A stretch of DNA of 45,435 nucleotides from CAYZWU01 sp964482235 (GTDB lineage Bacteria; Planctomycetota; B15-G4; CAYZWU01). This document shows, one piece after another, positions 28,081-35,695 of the stretch (position 1 is the stretch's first letter; each line of letters starts with the position of its first letter). A program made the position numbers and the translations under genes. The stretch lies in NCBI GenBank assembly GCA_964482235.1, contig CAYZWU010000042.1:1-45435 (forward strand), given 5' to 3'. The notes beneath the pieces were generated by a model. It saw only the letters and a program-made list of their open reading frames with translations. It did not search any database and was not told the DNA's origin.

Positions 28081-31050
28081 ATGAACCAGGACAGGCCCCA
28101 GGGCAACGGCAGCGGCAGAGCGACGGCCCGCGATCTCTTCGCCCGGGCGCTCGACCTCGACGCGAAGGAGCGCACACGGTTCCTCGACGAGGCCTGCGGC
28201 AGCGACGACGCGCTCCGCCGCGAGGTCGAATCGCTCCTCGAGAGCCACGACGGCGCGGGAGGATTCCTCCAGTCGCCGGTGCTTCCCGTCGACGCCGTCT
28301 CGGCGCTCTCCCGCTCCACGCCCCCGAAGGCGAATGTCCTCCAGGAAATGCCCGAGGCGATCGGACCCTACAGGATCAAGAAAGTCCTGGGCGAGGGCGG
28401 CATGGGGATCGTCTACCTCGCCGAGCAGACCGCTCCGGTGAAGCGCGACGTGGCTCTCAAGGTGCTGAAGCGCGGCATGGACACCAAGGAAGTGGTGGCG
28501 CGCTTCGAGCTGGAGCGCCAGGCGCTCGCCATGATGAGCCACCCCGGCATCGCCATGGTCCACGACGCCGGCAGCACGGAGCAGGGGCAGGCCTACTTCG
28601 TCATGGAGCACGTTCCCGGTCCCTTGATCACCGAGTACTGCGACAGCCGCCATCTCACCCTGCGCCAGAGGCTCGATCTCTTCATCCAGGTCTGCGAGGC
28701 GATCCAGCACGCACACCAGAAGGGGATCATCCACCGCGACATCAAGCCCTCCAACATCCTCGTCCGCGAGCACGAGGGCCGCCCGGTGCCGAAGATCATC
28801 GACTTCGGCATCGCGAGGGCCACGGACAAGCGCCTCTTCGAGAAGAAGACCCGCACGTCGTCCGGCATGGTGATCGGAACGCCCGAGTACATGAGCCCCG
28901 AGCAGGCCGGGCTCGAGGGGCAGGACATCGACACGCGAACGGACATCTACACCCTCGGCGTGCTCCTCTACGAGCTGATCGTGGGAAAGCTGCCGATCGA
29001 GTTCAAGCGCGAGAGAGGCGAGGACTACTCCTCCATCCAGAAGCGGATCCGCGAGGAGAATCCGCTGAAACCGAGCCAGAAGATCAGCTCCCTCCACGAG
29101 GAGCTAAAGACTCTGGCCGACAACCGCAAGGTCACCCCGCAGCTCTTCCGAAGGCAGCTCCGCGGCGATCTCGACTGGATCACCATGAAGGCGATGGAGA
29201 AGGACCGCGCCAGGCGGTACGACACGGCGTCCGAGCTCGCAGCGGATGTGGGCCGCTTCCTCCGGTCCGAGCCGGTCCTGGCCGGCCCGCCCAGCACTCT
29301 CTATGTGCTGAAGAAATTCGTGATCAAGAACAAGGGCCCCGTCACCGCGGTCCTGGCCGTGATCTTCGCCCTCGTCGCCGGGCTGACCGTCAGCCTCCGG
29401 CTCTACGTGGTGGCCGAGGACGCCAAGAGTGCGGCCGACAACCTGCTCGGCGATTACAGGAACCTGGCCGATCTCTTTCTCATCGACAGCTTCTGCGAGG
29501 AGGCGGACGCACTCTGGCCGGCCTGGCCCGGCAAGATCCCAGAGATGAAGAGGTGGCTCGGCAGGGCGGAGGAGCTGGCGACAAGGCTCGAGTTCCACAG
29601 GAACAAGCTGAAAGCGATGCGCGATCATGCCCTGGATCAGGGAAAACCGGGGCAGTCGACGCCGCAGAGGCGGCCTGTCCGCCTCGACGATCTGGCCTCG
29701 ATCCGCGCCGTCTGGGACGAGTTGGTCGACCGGTGTCGGCGCGACACCGACCTGGCGCCGTCGGATGAGCTCAGGCTGAAGATGTCGGAGAAGACCAGGC
29801 TGCTGGAAAAGAAGAGAGCCCAGATCATCGATGAGATCGATTCGCTGGAAGCCGCCTTCTCGCACCAGGGATCGTGGCAGTTCGCGGACTCGGAGGAGAA
29901 GTGGCTGCACGACAAGCTGGTCCGGCTCGTGGACGAGCTCGAGAGATTCGTCGATGCCGATCCGCTGGAGGGGGAGATCGCCGATGTGCGGCGGCGGATC
30001 GACCTGGCCGGCGAGATCGAGCGGAACACGGTCATCGATCAGGCGGACAGTTGGAAGAAGACGGCGGACGTCATCGCGGACCCCGCGATCTCCCCTCTCT
30101 ACGACGGCCTTCGCCTGGCCCCCCAGGTCGGTCTGATTCCGATCGGGCGCGATCCGGACTCGGGTCTGTACGAGTTCGCCGTCTACGGAACGGGCGAGAC
30201 GCCGGAGCGCGATGAGGCAGGGCGGATCATCGTCACACCCGGCTCGAGCGTCGTCCTGGTCCTTCTGCCCTCCGGCACCTTTCGCATGGGAGCGGTCTTT
30301 CCCGCAGACGGGGAGGAGCGCCTGCCGAACCGCGATCCCTACTGCTGGCTCGGCGAGTCGCCAGTTCACGAGGTGACCCTCGATCCGTTCTTCATGGCCA
30401 AGCACGAGCTGACGGTGGGGCAGTGGGAGCGGATGCAGTTCCGGCAAACGCCCGTTCCCGAGCTACACCCGGCCTTGAACCCCGATGAAGGGGACAGCGC
30501 GGATCAGATCCCCATGACGCAGCTCACCTGGTTCGAGTGCCGCTACACCCTGAACACCCTCGGTCTCGATCTGCCCACCGAGGCCCAGTGGGAATACGCG
30601 GCGCGGGCCGGGACGGTCTCTCCCTGGTACACCGGCTGGGAGCCAGCCACCCTGCAGGGACACGCCAATCTTCGCGACTACACGGCGATGGTCAACGATC
30701 CCAGGCGCAGGAAGGGATTCGATGTGCTGGGATACGAGGAGGGAATCGACGACGGCTATCTCAATGCCGCACCGGTGGGGCGGTTCCTTCCCAACGCATT
30801 CGGGCTCCACGACATCGTGGGGAATGTGAGCGAGCTCTGCCGGGACTGGTTCCAGCTGTACGAGTGTCCCTGCCGCGAGGGGACAGGCGAGCGGATTCCC
30901 GTGGACCTGAAGCCGAGATACCGCGTGCAGCGGGGCGGGTGCTACGATCACCAGGCTGCCGTGGTCCGTTCCGCCTCGCGGATCTACAACGAGCCGTTCA
31001 TCCAGTCGCCCCACATCGGCGCGCGGCCGATGCGGTCCGTTCAGGAGTGA
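28081..31050 (+). CDS. Membrane Ser/Thr protein kinase with a C-terminal formylglycine-generating-enzyme-like domain
   Basis: A 989-aa protein. An N-terminal helical segment (about 15-65) precedes a kinase domain at 97-385. The kinase has LGEGGMGIVYLAEQ, lysine in VALKV, HRDIKPSN (218-225), an intact DFG in IIDFGIARA, and GTPEYMSPEQAGL. A transmembrane helix lies at about 417-440 (TAVLAVIFALVAGLTVSL). A charged helical region, probably coiled coil, follows, and residues 722-989 form an FGE-sulfatase/SUMF1-type domain (LPSGTFRMGAV, FFMAKHELTVGQWERM, DLPTEAQWEYAARAGT, GLHDIVGNVSELCRDWF). The usual GGSW is GGCY, and the FGE cysteine pair is not recognisable, so a binding or sensor role is more likely. 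The SD is GGGAGGAG. It has no adjacent sigma gene, unlike the other kinase. Confidence 0.92.
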   Translation: MNQDRPQGNGSGRATARDLFARALDLDAKERTRFLDEACGSDDALRREVESLLESHDGAGGFLQSPVLPVDAVSALSRSTPPKANVLQEMPEAIGPYRIKKVLGEGGMGIVYLAEQTAPVKRDVALKVLKRGMDTKEVVARFELERQALAMMSHPGIAMVHDAGSTEQGQAYFVMEHVPGPLITEYCDSRHLTLRQRLDLFIQVCEAIQHAHQKGIIHRDIKPSNILVREHEGRPVPKIIDFGIARATDKRLFEKKTRTSSGMVIGTPEYMSPEQAGLEGQDIDTRTDIYTLGVLLYELIVGKLPIEFKRERGEDYSSIQKRIREENPLKPSQKISSLHEELKTLADNRKVTPQLFRRQLRGDLDWITMKAMEKDRARRYDTASELAADVGRFLRSEPVLAGPPSTLYVLKKFVIKNKGPVTAVLAVIFALVAGLTVSLRLYVVAEDAKSAADNLLGDYRNLADLFLIDSFCEEADALWPAWPGKIPEMKRWLGRAEELATRLEFHRNKLKAMRDHALDQGKPGQSTPQRRPVRLDDLASIRAVWDELVDRCRRDTDLAPSDELRLKMSEKTRLLEKKRAQIIDEIDSLEAAFSHQGSWQFADSEEKWLHDKLVRLVDELERFVDADPLEGEIADVRRRIDLAGEIERNTVIDQADSWKKTADVIADPAISPLYDGLRLAPQVGLIPIGRDPDSGLYEFAVYGTGETPERDEAGRIIVTPGSSVVLVLLPSGTFRMGAVFPADGEERLPNRDPYCWLGESPVHEVTLDPFFMAKHELTVGQWERMQFRQTPVPELHPALNPDEGDSADQIPMTQLTWFECRYTLNTLGLDLPTEAQWEYAARAGTVSPWYTGWEPATLQGHANLRDYTAMVNDPRRRKGFDVLGYEEGIDDGYLNAAPVGRFLPNAFGLHDIVGNVSELCRDWFQLYECPCREGTGERIPVDLKPRYRVQRGGCYDHQAAVVRSASRIYNEPFIQSPHIGARPMRSVQE

Positions 31051-31145
31051 TCGCCCCGTCGCCGGGCAGTGCGACCAACATGTCATGCCTGCTCAGTCCA
31101 GATGGTGGAAGAGCATCTTCGCGACAAGGATCCGCACCCATGATC

Positions 31146-31174
31146 TTGTTTATTCCTCCTTGATCTGGAATAAT
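31146..31174 (+). promoter_or_regulatory. Promoter of the double beta-helix gene
   Basis: TTGTTT (31146-31151), a 17-nt spacer, then AATAAT (31169-31174), 54 nt before the start codon at 31228. The -10 matches consensus at five of six positions. Confidence 0.5.
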
Positions 31175-31227
31175 TGCGGGCTGGATGCGCCAGGACTTGT
31201 AATTCAACGAAATATCAGGGGGTTGTC

Positions 31228-34200
31228 ATGAAGCCTGTCGTTTTGGTTGCCCTACTTTCCGTCTTTCTGTTTCTCCACGCACCGGCTTATTCCGGAACAA
31301 TCCGCGTGCCGGACGACTATCCGAACATCCAGGATGCCATCAACGCGGCCGTGAACGGCGACACGATAGAGGTGGCTCCAGGGACGTACGTCGAGAATAT
31401 CGATTTTCTGGGAAAGGCGATCGTGGTCCGGAGCGACGAGGGGCCTGAGGTCACGGTCATCGACGGGGGGAATCCGGTTGTTCCGGATCAAGGCAGCGTG
31501 GTGACCTTCACTAACGGCGAAGGTCCCGATTCGGTCATCGACGGATTCTATATCACGAACGGCAGTGGAACCGGACCTTCCGCTTATTTCGATCGTTATG
31601 GTGGGGGAGTACTCTGCGACAACCATGCATCGCCGACCATTTCCAACAATATCATTGCTTTCAACTACGCGGATGGCAGCGGCGGGATCCATTGCGCCAC
31701 ATCCGGCGATCCTGTCATTTCCTGCAACAGTATCACGGATAACAAGAGCTATCATCATAGCGGAGGAGGGATAGTCTGCGGATCCAACTCCTGTGCCGTG
31801 ATCACCGGCAATGTCATTGCCCGCAACCAGGCCATGGACCGTGACGGGGGCGGAATCGTCTGCTGGAATGCATCTCTACTCATTGATAACAACATCATCG
31901 AGGAAAACATCGCCCTGGGGGAAGGGGGTGGCATCTTGTGCAGCGGCGGCATGACACCGGTCATCACCAACAACAGGATAACGGGAAACAAGGCATACTG
32001 GGGCGCCGGAATCAATTCAGGACTTCATACCGGCGGATCCGTGACAATATCCGGAAACATCATCACGGACAACGAGGCAAGCCATGCGGGAGGGGGGATC
32101 CTTTCCTCGAGTGATAAAGAGTCCACCATATCGAACAACATCATCGCCAATAATCATGCAGGCTTCCAGGGCGGCGGTATCTACAGCTCTGGCGTCCAGG
32201 TCATGGTGAACAACACGATTTACGGGAACTCCGCCGAGGTGCGGGGCGGAGGGGTCAGCTGTGAAGAAGGGCCATCAACTGTGGTCAACTCGATCCTCTG
32301 GGACAACAGCGCACCCCTTGGCCGGGAAGTCTATCTGGGATACGTGATTCCTCTTCCCTCGGTTCTCCATATCCGCTACTCCCTGCTGGAAGGCGGGGGT
32401 GATTCCGTGTACGTGGAACCGGGCTGCATCCTGAATGTCGGGCCCGGCATGATCGACTCGAATCCGCTTTTTGCGGATCCGGCCAACGGCTACTTCTACC
32501 TTCAGCAGGATCCTTGCCAGCCCGGTGTATCCAATCCCTGCGTGGATGCCGGAGCTCCCGGCTCGACGATGATCGACGGATCCACGAGGATGGATGGTGT
32601 TCCTGATTCCGCGATCATGGACCTGGGGTATCATTATCCTACAGGCAACTCCCTCGTGGTTCCCGATGCTTTTCCTTTGATACAGGATGCCATCGACGCC
32701 TCCTCGGACGGAAACGTTGTATTCGTTCGGCCCGGGACCTACGTGGAGAATATCGACTTCACCGGAAAGGCGATTCTCGTCAGGAGCGAGCAAGGTCCCG
32801 AGACCACTGTCATCGACGGGAATCAGTCAGGGAGCGTTGTGACTTTCAAGAACGGCGAATGCAAGCGATCCGTTCTCCAGGGATTCTGCGTGACGAACGG
32901 CAGCGGCCAGGGGGCTTCGTACGGCGGCGGCGTCTTTTGCGAGTCCTCCTCACCGACGATCACGGGGAACATCATCGCTAGAAGCACGGCTGAGAATGGG
33001 GGAGGAATCTACTGTTACCTTGCATCTCCGCTTATTACGGACAACCTGATCGCGCGAAACAGGGCAACGACAGGGGCGGGGATGTACTGCTATTTTTCCT
33101 CTCCAGTGATCGAAGACAACAGGGTGAGGAAAAATCAAGCCGATCTGCAGGGCGCCGGTATCCTGTGCAGGGAATCCTCGCCGCGGATATCGAAAAATAC
33201 TGTGAGCGAGAATTTTTCCGATAGTACGGCCGGAGGAATCAGCATGGCCGCATGCTCTCCGACGTTCACCGATAATGTCGTCTCAGGGAACGTTGCCGAA
33301 TGGCTGGCAGGTGGAATCGAGCTTAGAGCGATCTATTCCGGTACCATTTCAGGCAACGTCGTCAGCGGGAACTCGGCTATCGGCAACTCAGCCTCGAAAG
33401 GCGGCTACGGCGGTGGGTTATACTGTTCCCGAATCACTTTGACGATGGCAAACAACGTCATTTTCAGCAACAGCTCGAAAGACGTGGGGGGAGCGATATA
33501 TTGCATGGACAACTGCGATCTCGAGATCATCAATGGAACGATCTTCGACAACGTCTCCGATGAAGGCGGCGGAGGATTCTACTGCAGGGGATCATCGATC
33601 ACGATCGCCAACACGATCATGTGGGCGAACAAGGCGCCTCAAGGCCGGGAGGGATACCTCAACGATTACTATGGTCTGCCGTCCACCTTTCAAGCGAGTT
33701 TTTCCGCTCTGAGGGGTGGTCAGTCAGCCATTCATGTCGAGCCCGGATGCACTCTTCACTGGGGCAGCGGTATGATCGACGTGGATCCTCGCTTCGTTGA
33801 GCCGGCGGCTGGAGATCTGCATCTGAGATTTGATTCACCCTGCAAGGATGTCGGTGACGGTACTGTTCCGGATCTCCCTTCCCTTGACATCGAGGGCGAC
33901 CCCCGCATTGCCGGCAGCGATGTCGACATGGGTGCCGACGAGTTCCACCCCCATCTCTACCATCTGGGATCCGTTCAACCAGGGAATTTGATTTCGATCC
34001 GCGTATTGGGAACACCTGCGGCACCGGTCGTTCTCGCCCTGGGCGAGGGCATCCAAGATCCGCCTCAATCCACGATCTACGGCGATCTCTTTCTCGGCTG
34101 GCCGATTCAGCATTTCCCTCTCGGCGCCATCCCTTCCGAAGGGGTTCTCCTCGTGAACACGTTGGTGCCGGGCTCCTGGACAGCAGGAGAGGAGAGGCCG

Positions 34201-34275
34201 CTCCAGGCGTTGATCGGGCCTTTCGGAAATCCGTCGTCACTTCTGACGAACCTGCTGAACCTGACGGTGGAGTAG
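31228..34275 (+). CDS. Secreted protein with two parallel beta-helix modules
   Basis: A 1015-aa exported protein. The start at 31228 gives a signal peptide (MKPVVLVALLSVFLFLHAPA) and has GGGGG 5 nt upstream. The in-frame ATG 54 nt earlier lacks these. Two modules each begin with the same motif: IRVPDDYPNIQDAINAAVNG at about residue 25 and VPDAFPLIQDAIDASSDG at about 475. Each continues PGTYVENIDF-GKAI-V-S--GPE and then beta-helix coils (N-ITGNK, GGGI-CS, STISNNIIANN). The second module is closer to the 477-aa paralogue at 15471 than to the first module. A C-terminal beta domain ends RPLQALIGPF ... LLNLTVE. No catalytic residues are recognised. It probably has a surface or matrix role. Confidence 0.87.
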   Translation: MKPVVLVALLSVFLFLHAPAYSGTIRVPDDYPNIQDAINAAVNGDTIEVAPGTYVENIDFLGKAIVVRSDEGPEVTVIDGGNPVVPDQGSVVTFTNGEGPDSVIDGFYITNGSGTGPSAYFDRYGGGVLCDNHASPTISNNIIAFNYADGSGGIHCATSGDPVISCNSITDNKSYHHSGGGIVCGSNSCAVITGNVIARNQAMDRDGGGIVCWNASLLIDNNIIEENIALGEGGGILCSGGMTPVITNNRITGNKAYWGAGINSGLHTGGSVTISGNIITDNEASHAGGGILSSSDKESTISNNIIANNHAGFQGGGIYSSGVQVMVNNTIYGNSAEVRGGGVSCEEGPSTVVNSILWDNSAPLGREVYLGYVIPLPSVLHIRYSLLEGGGDSVYVEPGCILNVGPGMIDSNPLFADPANGYFYLQQDPCQPGVSNPCVDAGAPGSTMIDGSTRMDGVPDSAIMDLGYHYPTGNSLVVPDAFPLIQDAIDASSDGNVVFVRPGTYVENIDFTGKAILVRSEQGPETTVIDGNQSGSVVTFKNGECKRSVLQGFCVTNGSGQGASYGGGVFCESSSPTITGNIIARSTAENGGGIYCYLASPLITDNLIARNRATTGAGMYCYFSSPVIEDNRVRKNQADLQGAGILCRESSPRISKNTVSENFSDSTAGGISMAACSPTFTDNVVSGNVAEWLAGGIELRAIYSGTISGNVVSGNSAIGNSASKGGYGGGLYCSRITLTMANNVIFSNSSKDVGGAIYCMDNCDLEIINGTIFDNVSDEGGGGFYCRGSSITIANTIMWANKAPQGREGYLNDYYGLPSTFQASFSALRGGQSAIHVEPGCTLHWGSGMIDVDPRFVEPAAGDLHLRFDSPCKDVGDGTVPDLPSLDIEGDPRIAGSDVDMGADEFHPHLYHLGSVQPGNLISIRVLGTPAAPVVLALGEGIQDPPQSTIYGDLFLGWPIQHFPLGAIPSEGVLLVNTLVPGSWTAGEERPLQALIGPFGNPSSLLTNLLNLTVE

Positions 34276-34381
34276 CCGCCTCGCTTCGTAACAATGAATC
34301 GATCCGGCTTCGTCAAGATGCTGAGCGTTACCGGGTCGATCAGGACCACCCCGGCCATACCACTCAGATCATATCCATCGA

Positions 34382-34427
34382 GCAGGCCGTGACAAAGTCA
34401 TTCGGGAACGACTTTGTCACGGCCTGC
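34382..34427. repeat. Perfect 18-bp palindrome, REP-like
   Basis: The left arm gcaggccgtgacaaagtc (34382-34399) pairs exactly with gactttgtcacggcctgc (34410-34427). The loop is attcgggaac. No T tract follows. The core aaagtcattcggga is the same as in the array at 7319-7436. It lies between convergent genes. Confidence 0.85.
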
Positions 34428-34468
34428 CGACAGGGAGACAGCAGGATCGCTGCAACCGACCGCGATGC

Positions 34469-35242
34469 CTACTTCTTCTCCTTCAAATATTTTTCAAGAG
34501 CAGCCACTCTCTTCTCCAGTGATGCGATCCTCGATTTGCTTTTCATCAGTTCATTGACGACCCCTTCCCGAGCGCCGGCGGCCGAATCGTCCATCCTCCG
34601 AATCAGCGCCTCGATGGCGCAGGCCTTGTAGGCGAAGGAGGTGATGATCACCGCGTTGGAATCGTCCACGTTGCGCATCGATTCGAGGTTGGCGTGCGAT
34701 TGCATGAAGAAAGGTGTCAGGGACGAGAGAAGATTGCGGCTGCTGATATTCTTGAGCGGCACATGGATGGTGATCAGGATCCCCCTGTTCCTGAAGGAAT
34801 CGAGCTTCTCGGGAGGAACCTCGATCGAGGAGACCATCAGCAGGGGATCCCTGGCGGCGTTGCGCAGGTCGATCACCCGGTGCATCACCGAGGCGCCCGA
34901 GCCGCATTGCAGGTAGGCGAAGCCCTTGCCCAGGAGAAGCCGTTCGAAGAAACCCTGGAAATCCTCTCTCGGCACCTGCACCGGGGAGGTGAACTTGTAC
35001 CGGATGTTGGCCATGGCCTCTCCGCTGTAAAGAAGCGGGTAGTTCAGCGTTTCGCTGGCGAATTCCAGCAGGGTGGTGAGATCGATCGATTTTGCCTCGT
35101 CGAGGGGCAGGGCCACGGTATCGCTCGCTGCGACCGGCGCGGCCGGTTCGGGGCAGGTGGGGGTGCTGTCCGGCAGAAGGAGCGGCCCGACCAGTAGAGT
35201 GAACAATCCGAGGAACAGACCTGTCTTGTTGAAAATGGACAT
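34469..35242 (-). CDS. Exported orphan secretin N0-N1-like protein with a C-terminal coiled coil
   Basis: A 257-aa protein. MSIFNKTGLFLGLFTLLVGP is a signal-type N-terminus. Residues 50-130 resemble the N0/STN domain of secretins (DLTTLLEFASETLNYPLLYS, then FERLLLGKGFAYLQ). Residues 155-220 resemble the secretin N1 fold (NLLSSLTPFFMQSHANLE, SNAVIITSFAYKACAIEALI, RRMD). The C-terminal 30 residues are a coiled coil (KSRIASLEKRVAALEKYLKE). There is no outer-membrane barrel domain, so it is not a secretin itself. It could be an accessory periplasmic protein of a type II secretion or pilus system. The start is set by AAGGAG 6-7 nt before the ATG. A much longer reading frame continues upstream but is antisense to EF-G. 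The gene is isolated, with no secretion genes nearby. Confidence 0.75.
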   Translation of the reverse strand: MSIFNKTGLFLGLFTLLVGPLLLPDSTPTCPEPAAPVAASDTVALPLDEAKSIDLTTLLEFASETLNYPLLYSGEAMANIRYKFTSPVQVPREDFQGFFERLLLGKGFAYLQCGSGASVMHRVIDLRNAARDPLLMVSSIEVPPEKLDSFRNRGILITIHVPLKNISSRNLLSSLTPFFMQSHANLESMRNVDDSNAVIITSFAYKACAIEALIRRMDDSAAGAREGVVNELMKSKSRIASLEKRVAALEKYLKEKK

Positions 35243-35695
35243 CAGATTCTCCTTAATGTCATCCACATGATCCCTGATCGGCATGGTCAAGCATCTGACG
35301 ATCCGATCGAAGCCCGTCTTATCGTTGGTAGCAAGAGCTGTCGACAATGACTCTTCTTCACGAACTTTCCGTTGGACTCGGAGAGAGGCGCTTTTATTCC
35401 CTTGGGGGAAAATCGCCGGGCTCACTCCTGTCCGGAACATGGCGCCGCATGGGAAGCCTCCGTCGAGAGCGCCGCAAATAGCAGTACGCGTGGCGTCCGG
35501 GAGGGGCTCCGAAGGAACGGGGGGCAGAAAATTATAATATCTGAAAGAAATTGCTTCGATAAGGCTTGATCTTTCGTCGAAGAGGGCTATTCTACCCCCT
35601 TTCTTGTCAGGCAGCCCTTCGGCATCCCACCGAAATATCAGCCGGCAGACACGTAAACGACCAGCAACCATCCGTGAGAAGAGACGGAGGAGCCC
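35243..35695. other. Intergenic region upstream of EF-G
   Basis: About 450 bp between the divergent secretin-like gene and EF-G. It contains the Shine-Dalgarno of the minus-strand gene, an AT-rich patch at 35530-35560 and a promoter-like pair at 35566-35593. ORFs called here are short and lack ribosome-binding sites. Confidence 0.5.
35566..35593 (+). promoter_or_regulatory. Possible promoter of the EF-G gene
   Basis: TTGATC (35566-35571), a 16-nt spacer, then TATTCT (35588-35593), about 100 nt before the start codon at 35696. Confidence 0.45.

Noticed and set aside
34389..34631. An 80-codon plus-strand ORF starting in the palindrome
   Set aside because: It begins inside the palindromic repeat and is antisense to the coiled-coil end of the secretin-like gene.
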